Notes under the pieces: model-generated
The model's input: only the letters and a program-made list of their open reading frames with translations
What the model was told of the DNA's origin: nothing
Database searches by the model: none
Translations under genes and position numbers: made by a program
Assembly: GCF_051014685.1 (NCBI RefSeq)
Contig: NW_027479257.1
Span: forward strand, 108,688 to 172,687
Length of the DNA stretch: 64,000 nt
Reading direction: 5' to 3'
Source: Ptiloglossa arizonensis
Taxonomy: Eukaryota > Arthropoda > Insecta > Hymenoptera > Colletidae
Shown: piece by piece, positions 41,368 through 57,010 of the stretch
How the letters are laid out: each line of letters opens with the position of its first letter
How positions within the stretch are numbered: the stretch's first letter is position 1

Positions 41368-42935
41368 GTTACTCGTTATACGTAATATGTAATGCGTTTT
41401 ACGTTATAAGTTATACGTTATACGTTATACGTTATACGTTATACGTTACTCGTTACACGTAATATGTAATACGTTTTACGTTTTACGTTATTCGTTATAC
41501 GTTATACATTATACGTGATACGTTGTACGTTATACGTTATACGTTATACGTTATACGTTATACGTTATACGTTATACGTTATACGTTATACGTTATACGT
41601 TATGCGTTATACGCTATACGTTATGTGTTATAGGATATACGTTATACGTTATACGTTATACGGTATACGTTATACGATATACTTTATACGTTATACGTTA
41701 TACGTTATACGTTATACGTTATGCGTTATACGTTATACGTTATACGTTATACGTTATACGTAATACGTTATACGTTATACGTTATACGTTATACGTTATA
41801 CGGTATACGTTATACGTTATGCGTTATACGTTATACGTTATACGTTATACGTTTGACGTTATACGTTATACGGTATACGTTATGCGTTATACGCTATACA
41901 TTATGCGTTATAGGATATACGTTATGCGTTATAGAATATACGTTATACGTGATACGTTGTACGTTATACGTTATACGTTATACGTTATACGTTATACGTT
42001 ATACGTTATACGTTATACGTTATACGTTATACGTTATACGTTATAGGTTATACGTTATACGTTATACGTTATACGTTATACGTTATACGTTATACGTTAT
42101 ACGTTATACGTTATGCGTTATACGCTATACGTTATGTGTTATAGGATATACGTTATACGTTATACGTTATACGTTATACGATATACGATATACTTTATAC
42201 GTTATACGTTATACGTTATACGTTATACGTTATGTGTTATACGTCATACGTTATACGTTATACGCTGTACGTTATACGTTAAACGTTAGACGTTATACGT
42301 TATACGTTATACGTTATACGATATGCGTTATACGCTATACGTTATGCGTTATAGGATATACGTTATACGTTACACGTTATACGTTGTACGTTATACTTTA
42401 TACGTTATACGTTATACGTTATACGTTATACGTTATACGTTATACGTTGTATGTTATGCGTTATACGCTATACGTAATGCGTTATAGGTCATACCTTATA
42501 CGTGATACGTCATACGTTATACGTTATACGTTATACGTGATACGTTATACGTTATACGTTATACGTTATACGTTGTACGTTATACGTTAAACGTTAGACG
42601 TTATATGTTATACGTTATACGTTGTACGTTATACGTTATATGTAATATGTAATACGTTGTACGTTATACGTTAAACGTTAGACGTTATACGTTATACGTT
42701 ATACGTTATACGTTATGCGTTATACGCTATACGTTATGCGTTATAGGATATACGTTATACGTTACACGTTATACGTTATACGTTATACTTTATACGTTAT
42801 ACGTTATACGTTATACGTTATACGTTATACGTTATATGTTATGCGTTATACACTATACGTAATGCGTTATAGGTCATACCTTATACGTGATACGTCATAC
42901 GTTATACGTTATACGTTATACGTGATACGTTATAC

Positions 42936-42943
42936 GTATATAC
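42936..42943. other. 8-bp unit GTATATAC (phase break 4)
   Basis: One base too long for the heptamer. It shifts unit starts from 5 to 6 modulo 7 (41368 against 43602), a phase then kept to 64000. I found no second copy. With the preceding unit it forms a perfect 10-bp palindrome, TATACGTATA, at 42931-42940. Confidence 0.92.
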
Positions 42944-43678
42944 GTTATACGTTATACGTTGTACGTTATACGTTAAACGTTAGACGTTATACATTATACG
43001 TTATACGTTATACGTTATGCGTTATATGCTATACGTTATGCGTTATAGGATATACGTTATACGTTACACGTTATACGTTATACGTTATACTTTATACGTT
43101 ATACGTTATACGTTATACGTTATACGTTATATGTTATGCGTTATACGCTATACGTAATGCGTTATAGGTCATACCTTATACGTGATACGTCATACGTTAT
43201 ACGTTATACGTGATACGTTATACGTTATACGTTATACGTTATACGTTGTACGTTATACGTTATACGTTATACGTAATACGTTATACGTTATGCGTTATAC
43301 GCTATACGTTATGCGTTATAGGATATACGTTATACGTTACACGTTATACGTTATACGTTATACTTTATACGTTATACGTTATACGTTATACGTTATACGT
43401 TATACGTTATATGTTATGCGTTATACGTAATATGTAATGCATTTTACGTTATAAGTTATACGTTATACGTTACACGTTATACGTTATACGTTATACGTTA
43501 CTCGTTACACGTAATATGTAATACGTTTTACGTTTTACGTTATTCGTTATACGTTATACGTTATACGTTATACGTTATACGTTATACGTTATACGTTATA
43601 CGTTACTCGTTATACGTAATATGTAATGCGTTTTACGTTATAAGTTATACGTTATACGTTATACGTTATACGTTATAC

Positions 43679-46600
43679 GTTACTCGTTACACGTAATATG
43701 TAATACGTTTTACGTTTTACGTTATTCGTTATACGTTATACGTTATACGTTATACGTTATACGTTATACGTTATACGTTATACGTTATACGTTATGCGTT
43801 ATACGCTATACGTTATGTGTTATAGGATATACGTTATACGTTATACGTTATACGTTATACGATATACGATATACTTTATACGTTATACGTTATACGTTAT
43901 ACGTTATACGTTATACGTTATATGTTATACGTCATACGTTATACGTTATACGTTGTACGTTATACGTTAAACGTTAGACGTTATACGTTATACGTTATAC
44001 GTTATACGTTATGCGTTATACGCTATACGTTATGCGTTATAGGATATACGTTATACGTTACACGTTATACGTTGTACGTTATACTTTATACGTTATACGT
44101 TATACGTTATACGTTATACGTTATATGTTATGCGTTATACGCTATACGTAATGCGTTATAGGTCATACCTTATACGTGATACGTCATACGTTATACGTTA
44201 TACGTTATACGTGATACGTTATACGTTATACGTTATACGTTATACGTTGTACGTTATACGTTAAACGTTAGACGTTATATGTTATACGTTATACGTTGTA
44301 CGTTATACGTTATATGTAATATGTAATACGTTGTACGTTATACGTTAAACGTTAGACGTTATACGTTATACGTTATACGTTATACGTTATGCGTTATACG
44401 CTATACGTTATGCGTTATAGGATATACGTTATACGTTACACGTTATACGTTATACGTTATACTTTATACGTTATACGTTATACGTTATACGTTATACGTT
44501 ATACGTTATATGTTATGCGTTATACGCTATACGTAATGCGTTATAGGTCATACCTTATACGTGATACGTCATACGTTATACGTTATACGTTATACGTGAT
44601 ACGTTATACGTTATACGTTATACGTTATACGTTGTACGTTATACGTTAAACGTTAGACGTTATACATTATACGTTATACGTTATACGTTGTGCGTTATAC
44701 GCTATACGTTATGCGTTATAGGATATACGTTATACGTTACACGTTATACGTTATACGTTATACTTTATACGTGATACGTTATACGTTATACGTTATACGT
44801 TATATGTTATGCGTTATACGCTATACGTAATGCGTTATAGGTCATACCTTATACGTGATACGTCATAAGTTATACGTTATACGTGATACGTTATACGTTA
44901 TACGTTATACGTTATACGTTGTACGTTATACGTTAAACGTTAGACGTTATATGTTATACGTTATACGTTGTACGTTATACGTTATATGTAATATGTAATA
45001 CGTTATACGTTATACGCTATACGTTATACGTTATACGTTGTACGTTATACGTTATACGTTATATGTTATGCGTTATACGCTATACGTAATGCGTTATAGG
45101 TCATACCTTATACGTGATACGTCATACGTTATACGTTATACGTTATACGTTGTACGTTATACGTTAAACGTTAGACGTTATATGTTATACGTTATACGTT
45201 GTACGTTATACGTTATATGTAATATGTAATACGTTGTACGTTATACGTTAAACGTTAGACGTTATACGTTATACGTTATACGTTATACGTTATAGGTTAT
45301 GCGTTATACGCTATACGTTATGCGTTATAGGATATACGTTATACGTTACACGTTATACGTTATACGTTATACTTTATACGTTATACGTTATACGTTATAC
45401 GTTATACGTTATACGTTATATGTTATGCGTTATACGCTATACGTAATGCGTTATAGGTCATACCTTATACGTGATACGTCATACGTTATACGTTATACGT
45501 TATACGTGATACGTTATACGTTATACGTTATACGTTATACGTTATACGTTATACGTTGTACGTTATACGTTAAACGTTAGACGTTATACATTATACGTTA
45601 TACGTTATACGTTATGCGTTATACGCTATACGTAATGCGTTATAGGTCATACCTTATACGTGATACGTCATACGTTATACGTTATACGTTATACGTTATA
45701 CGTTGTACGTTATACGTTAAACGTTAGACGTTATATGTTATACGTTATACGTTGTACGTTATACGTTATATGTAATATGTAATACGTTGTACGTTATACG
45801 TTAAACGTTAGACGTTATACGTTATACGTTATACGTTATACGTTATAGGTTATGCGTTATACGCTATACGTTATGCGTTATAGGATATACGTTATACGTT
45901 ACACGTTATACGTTATACGTTATACTTTATACGTTATACGTTATACGTTATACGTTATACGTTATACGTTATACGTTATATGTTATGCGTTATACGCTAT
46001 ACGTAATGCGTTATAGGTCATACCTTATACGTGATACGTCATACGTTATACGTTATACGTTATACGTTATACGTTATATGTTATACGTCATACGTTATAC
46101 GTTATACGTTGTACGTTATACGTTAAACGTTAGACGTTATACGTTATACGTTATACGTTATACGTTATGCGTTATACGCTATACGTTATGCGTTATAGGA
46201 TATACGTTATACGTTACACGTTATACGTTGTACGTTATACTTTATACGTTATACGTTATACGTTATACGTTATACGTTATATGTTATGCGTTATACGCTA
46301 TACGTAATGCGTTATAGGTCATACCTTATACGTGATACGTCATACGTTATACGTTATACGTTATACGTGATACGTTATACGTTATACGTTATACGTTATA
46401 CGTTGTACGTTATACGTTAAACGTTAGACGTTATATGTTATACGTTATACGTTGTACGTTATACGTTATATGTAATATGTAATACGTTGTACGTTATACG
46501 TTAAACGTTAGACGTTATACGTTATACGTTATACGTTATACGTTATGCGTTATACGCTATACGTTATGCGTTATAGGATATACGTTATACGTTACACGTT

Positions 46601-48004
46601 ATACGTTATACGTTATACTTTATACGTTATACGTTATACGTTATACGTTATACGTTATACGTTATATGTTATGCGTTATACGCTATACGTAATGCGTTAT
46701 AGGTCATACCTTATACGTGATACGTCATACGTTATACGTTATACGTTATACGTGATACGTTATACGTTATACGTTATACGTTATACGTTGTACGTTATAC
46801 GTTAAACGTTAGACGTTATACATTATACGTTATACGTTATACGTTGTGCGTTATACGCTATACGTTATGCGTTATAGGATATACGTTATACGTTATACGT
46901 TATACGTTGTACGTTATACGTTAAACGTTAGACGTTATACATTATACGTTATACGTTATACGTTGTGCGTTATACGCTATACGTTATGCGTTATAGGATA
47001 TACGTTATACGTTACACGTTATACGTGATACGTCATAAGTTATACGTTATACGTGATACGTTATACGTTATACGTTATACGTTATACGTTGTACGTTATA
47101 CGTTAAACGTTAGACGTTATATGTTATACGTTATACGTTGTACGTTATACGTTATATGTAATATGTAATACGTTATACGTTATACGCTATACGCTATACG
47201 TTATACGTTGTACGTTATACGTTATACGTTATATGTTATGCGTTATACGCTATACGTAATGCGTTATAGGTCATACCTTATACGTGATACGTCATACGTT
47301 ATACGTTATACGTTATACGTTGTACGTTATACGTTAAACGTTAGACGTTATATGTTATACGTTATACGTTGTACGTTATACGTTATATGTAATATGTAAT
47401 ACGTTGTACGTTATACGTTAAACGTTAGACGTTATACGTTATACGTTATACGTTATACGTTATAGGTTATGCGTTATACGCTATACGTTATGCGTTATAG
47501 GATATACGTTATACGTTACACGTTATACGTTATACGTTATACTTTATACGTTATACGTTATACGTTATACGTTATACGTTATACGTTATATGTTATGCGT
47601 TATACGCTATACGTAATGCGTTATAGGTCATACCTTATACGTGATACGTCATACGTTATACGTTATACGTTATACGTGATACGTTATACGTTATACGTTA
47701 TACGTTATACGTTATACGTTATACGTTGTACGTTATACGTTAAACGTTAGACGTTATACATTATACGTTATACGTTATACGTTATGCGTTATACGCTATA
47801 CGTAATGCGTTATAGGTCATACCTTATACGTGATACGTCATACGTTATACGTTATACGTTATACGTTATACGTTGTACGTTATACGTTAAACGTTAGACG
47901 TTATATGTTATACGTTATACGTTGTACGTTATACGTTATATGTAATATGTAATACGTTGTACGTTATACGTTAAACGTTAGACGTTATACGTTATACGTT
48001 ATAC
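43679..48004. repeat. 4.3-kb higher-order repeat, copy 1
   Basis: Starts at A' (43679) with K at 43791. Copy 2 starts at 48005: K at 48124 and later landmarks lie at offset 4,333 until about 49.8 kb, where 14 bp (2 units) are lost, and at 4,319 afterwards (45985 to 50304, 46545 to 50864, 47469 to 51788). Copy 1 has one doubled [T2C] near 47.18 kb that copy 2 lacks. Confidence 0.92.
45038..45229. repeat. Representative C2-D unit
   Basis: Shows the typical zone III order: [C7T], then C2 ([A6G], consensus, [T2C], [T3A+A6G], [C7G], [T3C], [G1C], [T3G], [T3C]), consensus, D, [C7T], [A4G], [C7T], [T3A+C7T], [T3A]. Equivalent stretches begin at 47208, 49371, 51527 and 59745. It holds no gene; the short open frames across it are repeat-derived. 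Confidence 0.8.
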
Positions 48005-51000
48005 GTTACTCGTTACACGTAATATGTAATACGTTTTACGTTTTACGTTATTCGTTATACGTTATACGTTATACGTTATACGTTATACGTTATACGTTAT
48101 ACGTTATACGTTATACGTTATACGTTATGCGTTATACGCTATACGTTATGTGTTATAGGATATACGTTATACGTTATACGTTATACGTTATACGATATAC
48201 GATATACTTTATACGTTATACGTTATACGTTATACGTTATACGTTATACGTTATATGTTATACGTCATACGTTATACGTTATACGTTGTACGTTATACGT
48301 TAAACGTTAGACGTTATACGTTATACGTTATACGTTATACGTTATGCGTTATACGCTATACGTTATGCGTTATAGGATATACGTTATACGTTACACGTTA
48401 TACGTTGTACGTTATACTTTATACGTTATACGTTATACGTTATACGTTATACGTTATATGTTATGCGTTATACGCTATACGTAATGCGTTATAGGTCATA
48501 CCTTATACGTGATACGTCATACGTTATACGTTATACGTTATACGTGATACGTTATACGTTATACGTTATACGTTATACGTTGTACGTTATACGTTAAACG
48601 TTAGACGTTATATGTTATACGTTATACGTTGTACGTTATACGTTATATGTAATATGTAATACGTTGTACGTTATACGTTAAACGTTAGACGTTATACGTT
48701 ATACGTTATACGTTATACGTTATGCGTTATACGCTATACGTTATGCGTTATAGGATATACGTTATACGTTACACGTTATACGTTATACGTTATACTTTAT
48801 ACGTTATACGTTATACGTTATACGTTATACGTTATACGTTATATGTTATGCGTTATACGCTATACGTAATGCGTTATAGGTCATACCTTATACGTGATAC
48901 GTCATACGTTATACGTTATACGTTATACGTGATACGTTATACGTTATACGTTATACGTTATACGTTGTACGTTATACGTTAAACGTTAGACGTTATACAT
49001 TATACGTTATACGTTATACGTTGTGCGTTATACGCTATACGTTATGCGTTATAGGATATACGTTATACGTTACACGTTATACGTTATACGTTATACTTTA
49101 TACGTGATACGTTATACGTTATACGTTATACGTTATATGTTATGCGTTATACGCTATACGTAATGCGTTATAGGTCATACCTTATACGTGATACGTCATA
49201 AGTTATACGTTATACGTGATACGTTATACGTTATACGTTATACGTTATACGTTGTACGTTATACGTTAAACGTTAGACGTTATATGTTATACGTTATACG
49301 TTGTACGTTATACGTTATATGTAATATGTAATACGTTATACGTTATACGCTATACGTTATACGTTATACGTTGTACGTTATACGTTATACGTTATATGTT
49401 ATGCGTTATACGCTATACGTAATGCGTTATAGGTCATACCTTATACGTGATACGTCATACGTTATACGTTATACGTTATACGTTGTACGTTATACGTTAA
49501 ACGTTAGACGTTATATGTTATACGTTATACGTTGTACGTTATACGTTATATGTAATATGTAATACGTTGTACGTTATACGTTAAACGTTAGACGTTATAC
49601 GTTATACGTTATACGTTATACGTTATAGGTTATGCGTTATACGCTATACGTTATGCGTTATAGGATATACGTTATACGTTACACGTTATACGTTATACGT
49701 TATACTTTATACGTTATACGTTATACGTTATACGTTATACGTTATACGTTATATGTTATGCGTTATACGCTATACGTAATGCGTTATAGGTCATACCTTA
49801 TACGTGATACGTCATACGTTATACGTTATACGTTATACGTGATACGTTATACGTTATACGTTATACGTTATACGTTATACGTTGTACGTTATACGTTAAA
49901 CGTTAGACGCTTTACATTATACGTTATACGTTATACGTTATGCGTTATACGCTATACGTAATGCGTTATAGGTCATACCTTATACGTGATACGTCATACG
50001 TTATACGTTATACGTTATACGTTATACGTTGTACGTTATACGTTAAACGTTAGACGTTATATGTTATACGTTATACGTTGTACGTTATACGTTATATGTA
50101 ATATGTAATACGTTGTACGTTATACGTTAAACGTTAGACGTTATACGTTATACGTTATACGTTATACGTTATAGGTTATGCGTTATACGCTATACGTTAT
50201 GCGTTATAGGATATACGTTATACGTTACACGTTATACGTTATACGTTATACTTTATACGTTATACGTTATACGTTATACGTTATACGTTATACGTTATAT
50301 GTTATGCGTTATACGCTATACGTAATGCGTTATAGGTCATACCTTATACGTGATACGTCATACGTTATACGTTATACGTTATACGTTATACGTTATATGT
50401 TATACGTCATACGTTATACGTTATACGTTGTACGTTATACGTTAAACGTTAGACGTTATACGTTATACGTTATACGTTATACGTTATGCGTTATACGCTA
50501 TACGTTATGCGTTATAGGATATACGTTATACGTTACACGTTATACGTTGTACGTTATACTTTATACGTTATACGTTATACGTTATACGTTATACGTTATA
50601 TGTTATGCGTTATACGCTATACGTAATGCGTTATAGGTCATACCTTATACGTGATACGTCATACGTTATACGTTATACGTTATACGTGATACGTTATACG
50701 TTATACGTTATACGTTATACGTTGTACGTTATACGTTAAACGTTAGACGTTATATGTTATACGTTATACGTTGTACGTTATACGTTATATGTAATATGTA
50801 ATACGTTGTACGTTATACGTTAAACGTTAGACGTTATACGTTATACGTTATACGTTATACGTTATGCGTTATACGCTATACGTTATGCGTTATAGGATAT
50901 ACGTTATACGTTACACGTTATACGTTATACGTTATACTTTATACGTTATACGTTATACGTTATACGTTATACGTTATACGTTATATGTTATGCGTTATAC

Positions 51001-52320
51001 GCTATACGTAATGCGTTATAGGTCATACCTTATACGTGATACGTCATACGTTATACGTTATACGTTATACGTGATACGTTATACGTTATACGTTATACGT
51101 TATACGTTGTACGTTATACGTTAAACGTTAGACGTTATACATTATACGTTATACGTTATACGTTGTGCGTTATACGCTATACGTTATGCGTTATAGGATA
51201 TACGTTATACGTTATACGTTATACGTTGTACGTTATACGTTAAACGTTAGACGTTATACATTATACGTTATACGTTATACGTTGTGCGTTATACGCTATA
51301 CGTTATGCGTTATAGGATATACGTTATACGTTACACGTTATACGTGATACGTCATAAGTTATACGTTATACGTGATACGTTATACGTTATACGTTATACG
51401 TTATACGTTGTACGTTATACGTTAAACGTTAGACGTTATATGTTATACGTTATACGTTGTACGTTATACGTTATATGTAATATGTAATACGTTATACGTT
51501 ATACGCTATACGTTATACGTTATACGTTGTACGTTATACGTTATACGTTATATGTTATGCGTTATACGCTATACGTAATGCGTTATAGGTCATACCTTAT
51601 ACGTGATACGTCATACGTTATACGTTATACGTTATACGTTGTACGTTATACGTTAAACGTTAGACGTTATATGTTATACGTTATACGTTGTACGTTATAC
51701 GTTATATGTAATATGTAATACGTTGTACGTTATACGTTAAACGTTAGACGTTATACGTTATACGTTATACGTTATACGTTATAGGTTATGCGTTATACGC
51801 TATACGTTATGCGTTATAGGATATACGTTATACGTTACACGTTATACGTTATACGTTATACTTTATACGTTATACGTTATACGTTATACGTTATACGTTA
51901 TACGTTATATGTTATGCGTTATACGCTATACGTAATGCGTTATAGGTCATACCTTATACGTGATACGTCATACGTTATACGTTATACGTTATACGTGATA
52001 CGTTATACGTTATACGTTATACGTTATACGTTATACGTTATACGTTGTACGTTATACGTTAAACGTTAGACGTTATACATTATACGTTATACGTTATACG
52101 TTATGCGTTATACGCTATACGTAATGCGTTATAGGTCATACCTTATACGTGATACGTCATACGTTATACGTTATACGTTATACGTTATACGTTGTACGTT
52201 ATACGTTAAACGTTAGACGTTATATGTTATACGTTATACGTTGTACGTTATACGTTATATGTAATATGTAATACGTTGTACGTTATACGTTAAACGTTAG
52301 ACGTTATACGTTATACGTTA
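48005..52320. repeat. 4.3-kb higher-order repeat, copy 2
   Basis: A' at 48005 and K at 48124 open it. It is collinear with copy 1 to about 52.3 kb, where copy 1 ends and meets this copy's A'. It is also the first part of the 9.36-kb super-repeat described next. Confidence 0.92.
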
Positions 52321-53751
52321 TACGTTATACGTTATAGGTTATGCGTTATACGCTATACGTTATGCGTTATAGGATATACGTTATACGTTACACGTTATAC
52401 GTTATACGTTATACTTTATACGTTATACGTTATACGTTATACGTTATACGTTATACGTTATATGTTATGCGTTATACGCTATACGTAATGCGTTATAGGT
52501 CATACCTTATACGTGATACGTCATACGTTATACGTTATACGTTATACGTGATACGTTATACGTTATACGTTATACGTTATACGTTATACGTTGTACGTTA
52601 TACGTTAAACGTTAGACGTTATACATTATACGTTATACGTTATACGTTATGCGTTATACGCTATACGTTATGCGTTATAGGATATACGTTATACGTTACA
52701 CGTTATACGTTATACGTTATACTTTATACGTTATACGTTATACGTTATACGTTATACGTTATATGTTATGCGTTATACGCTATACGTAATGCGTTATAGG
52801 TCATACCTTATACGTGTTACGTCATACGTTATACGTTATACGTGATACGTTATACGTTATACGTTATACGTTATACGTTGTACGTTATACGTTAAACGTT
52901 AGACGTTATATGTTATACGTTATACGTTGTACGTTATACGTTATATGTAATATGTAATACGTTATACGTTATACGCTATACGTTATACGTTATACGTTGT
53001 ACGTTATACGTTATACGTTATTCGTTATACGTTATACGTTATACGTTATACGTTATACGTTACTCGTTACACGTAATATGTAATACGTTTTACGTTTTAC
53101 GTTATTCGTTATACGTTATACGTTATACGTTATACGTTATACGTTATACGTTATACGTTATACGTTATACGTTATACGTTATACGTTATGCGTTATACGC
53201 TATACGTTATGTGTTATAGGATATACGTTATACGTTATACGTTATACGTTATACGTTATACGATATACTTTATACGTTATACGTTATACGTTATACGTTA
53301 TACGTTATATGTTATACGTTATACGTTATACGTTATATGTTATACGTTATACGTTATACGTTATACGTTGTACGTTATACGTTAAACGTTAGACGTTATA
53401 CGTTATACGTTATACGTTATACGTTATACGTTATACGTTATACGTTATACGTTATACCTTACACGTTATACGTTGTACGTTATACGTTATACGTTATACG
53501 TTATACGTTATACGTTATACGTTATACGTTATACGTTATACGTTATACGTTATACGTTATACGTTATACGTTATACGTTATACGTTATACGTTATACATT
53601 ATACGTTATACGTTATACGTTATACGTTATACGTTATACGTTATACGTTATACGTTATACGTTATACGTTATACGTTATACGTTATACGTTATACGTTAT
53701 ACGTTATACGTTATACGTTATACGTTATACGTTATACGTTATACGTTATAC

Positions 53752-55445
53752 GTTATAGTTTATACGTAATACGTAATACGTTATACGTTATACGTTATAC
53801 GTTACACGTTATAGGTTATACGTTACACGTTATAAGTTATACGTTATACGTTATACGTTATACGTTATACGTTATACGTTATACGTTATACGTTATACGT
53901 TATACGTTTGTCGTTATACGTTATACGTTATACGTTATACGTTATACGTTATACGTTATACGTTATACGTTATACGTTATACGTTATACGTTATACGTTA
54001 TACGTTATACGTTATACGTTATACGTTATACGTTATACGTTATACGTTATACGTTATACGTTATACGTTATTCGTTACGCGTTATACGTTATACGTTATA
54101 CGTTATGCGTTATACGTTATGCGTTATACGTTATACGTTATACGTTATACGTTATACGTTATACGTTATACGTTATACGTTATACGTTATACGTTATTCG
54201 TTATACGTTATACGTAATACGTTATACGTTATACCTTATACGATATACGTTATACGTTATACGTTATACGTCATACGTTATACGTTATACGTTATACGTT
54301 ATACGTTATACGTTATACGTTATACGTTATACGTTATACGCTATACGTTATTCGTTATACGTTATACGTTATACGTTATACGTTATACGTTATACGTTAT
54401 ACGTTACTCGTTATACGTAATATGTAATACGTTTTACGTTATACGTTATACGTTATACGTTATACGTTATACGTTATACGTTATACGTTATACGTTCTAC
54501 GTTATACGTTATACGTTATACGTTATACGTTATTCGTTATTCGTTACGCGTTATACGTTATACGTTATACGTTATGCGTTATACGTTATACGTTATACGT
54601 TATACGTTATACGTTATACGTTATACGTTATACGTTATACGTTATACGTTATACGTTATACGTTATACGTTTTACGTTATACGTTATACGTTATACGTTA
54701 TACGTTATACGTTATACGTTATACGTTATACGTTATTCGTTATACGTTATGCGTTGTACGTTATACGTTATACGTTATACGTTATACGTTATACGTTATA
54801 CGTTCTACGTTATACGTTATACGTTATACGTTATACGTTATTCGTTATTCGTTACGCGTTATACGTTATACGTTATACGTTATGCGTTATACGTTATGCG
54901 TTATACGTTATACGTTATACGTTGTTCGTTATACGTTGTATGTTATACGTTGTACGTTATACGTTATACGTTATACGTTATACGTTATACGTTATACGTT
55001 ATACGATATACGTTATACGTTATACGTTATACGTTATACGTTATACGGTATACGTTATACGTTATACGTTATACGTTATACGTTTGACGTTATACGTTAT
55101 ACGGTATACGTTATACGTTATGCGTTATACGTTATACGTTATACGTTATACGTTATACGTTTGACGTTATACGTTATACGGTATACGTTATGCGTTATAC
55201 GATATACGTTATGCGTTATAGGATATACGTTATGCGTTATAGGATATACGTTATACGTGATACGTTGTACGTTATACGTTATACGTTGTACGTTATACGT
55301 TATACGTTATACGTTATACGTTATACGTTATACGTTATACGTTATACGTTATGCGTTATACGCTATACGTTATGTGTTATAGGATATACGTTATACGTTA
55401 TACGTTATACGTTATACGATATACGATATACGTTATACGTTAAAC
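53752..55445. repeat. 1.7-kb tandem duplication, copy 1
   Basis: The [C7G] unit at 53752 recurs at 55446 (offset 1,694). After one gained unit the offset is 1,701: cassette A 54403 to 56104, G 55082 to 56783 and 55159 to 56860. Copy 1 ends with a K-type stretch near 55.35 kb that copy 2 lacks. Confidence 0.9.
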
Positions 55446-57010
55446 GTTATAGTTTATACGTAATACGTAATACGTTATACGTTATACGTTATACGTTACA
55501 CGTTATAGGTTATACGTTACACGTTATAAGTTATACGTTATACGTTATACGTTATACGTTATACGTTATACGTTATACGTTATACGTTATACGTTATACG
55601 TTTGTCGTTATACGTTATACGTTATACGTTATACGTTATACGTTATACGTTATACGTTATACGTTATACGTTATACGTTATACGTTATACGTTATACGTT
55701 ATACGTTATACGTTATACGTTATACGTTATACGTTATACGTTATACGTTATACGTTATACGTTATTCGTTACGCGTTATACGTTATACGTTATACGTTAT
55801 GCGTTATACGTTATGCGTTATACGTTATACGTTATACGTTATACGTTATACGTTATACGTTATACGTTATACGTTATACGTTATACGTTATTCGTTATAC
55901 GTTATACGTAATACGTTATACGTTATACCTTATACGATATACGTTATACGTTATACGTTATACGTCATACGTTATACGTTATACGTTATACGTTATACGT
56001 TATACGTTATACGTTATACGTTATACGTTATACGCTATACGTTATTCGTTATACGTTATACGTTATACGTTATACGTTATACGTTATACGTTATACGTTA
56101 TACGTTACTCGTTATACGTAATATGTAATACGTTTTACGTTATACGTTATACGTTATACGTTATACGTTATACGTTATACGTTATACGTTATACGTTCTA
56201 CGTTATACGTTATACGTTATACGTTATACGTTATTCGTTATTCGTTACGCGTTATACGTTATACGTTATACGTTATGCGTTATACGTTATACGTTATACG
56301 TTATACGTTATACGTTATACGTTATACGTTATACGTTATACGTTATACGTTATACGTTATACGTTATACGTTTTACGTTATACGTTATACGTTATACGTT
56401 ATACGTTATACGTTATACGTTATACGTTATACGTTATTCGTTATACGTTATGCGTTGTACGTTATACGTTATACGTTATACGTTATACGTTATACGTTAT
56501 ACGTTCTACGTTATACGTTATACGTTATACGTTATACGTTATTCGTTATTCGTTACGCGTTATACGTTATACGTTATACGTTATGCGTTATACGTTATGC
56601 GTTATACGTTATACGTTATACGTTGTTCGTTATACGTTGTATGTTATACGTTGTACGTTATACGTTATACGTTATACGTTATACGTTATACGTTATACGT
56701 TATACGATATACGTTATACGTTATACGTTATACGTTATACGTTATACGGTATACGTTATACGTTATACGTTATACGTTATACGTTTGACGTTATACGTTA
56801 TACGGTATACGTTATACGTTATGCGTTATACGTTATACGTTATACGTTATACGTTATACGTTTGACGTTATACGTTATACGGTATACGTTATGCGTTATA
56901 CGATATACGTTATGCGTTATAGGATATACGTTATGCGTTATAGGATATACGTTATACGTGATACGTTGTACGTTATACGTTATACGTTGTACGTTATACG
57001 TTATACGTTA
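55446..57010. repeat. 1.7-kb tandem duplication, copy 2
   Basis: Collinear with copy 1 to about 57.01 kb, where it changes to [T2C],[T3C],[T3A] and then to an A' at 57189. The same start recurs at 61970 and 63664 through the 8,218-bp repeat. Confidence 0.9.

Larger units (their letters stand above)
21775..41444. repeat. Zone II: mosaic of reused 0.9-2-kb blocks
   Basis: Cassette A becomes rare (21775, 23742, 29867, 32870, 36146, 36846, 39506, 40731, 41368). New cassettes come in: C1 from 22804, G from 27802, and repeated [T3A] singles paired with [A6T]. Blocks of about 1 kb occur two or three times in changing order, as shown by the separate entries. No gene or non-satellite sequence is present. 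Confidence 0.78.
41445..53058. repeat. Zone III: C2/D-dense subfamily
   Basis: Cassettes C2 and D recur every few hundred bases and consensus runs are short. A recurring string is D, [C7T], two consensus, [A4G], consensus, [C7T], [T3A+C7T], [T3A], then D again. Cassette A is almost absent (43602 only), while A' marks the 4.3-kb unit starts. No gene is present. Confidence 0.82.

Noticed and set aside
42931..42940. Protein-binding operator at the 10-bp palindrome
   Set aside because: It is a single event made by one extra base in a repeat that already has ACGT palindromes in every unit; there is no gene nearby to regulate.
53337..55382. 681-codon open frame (and its twin at 61555-63600), with other long frames such as 11887-13665, 15413-17116 and 16138-17844
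   Set aside because: They read only the seven-residue cycle set by the heptamer, are open in overlapping frames at once, change frame across the 6-mers without effect, begin at chance TTG or ATG variants, and end at variant units. No domain, signal or codon structure is present.
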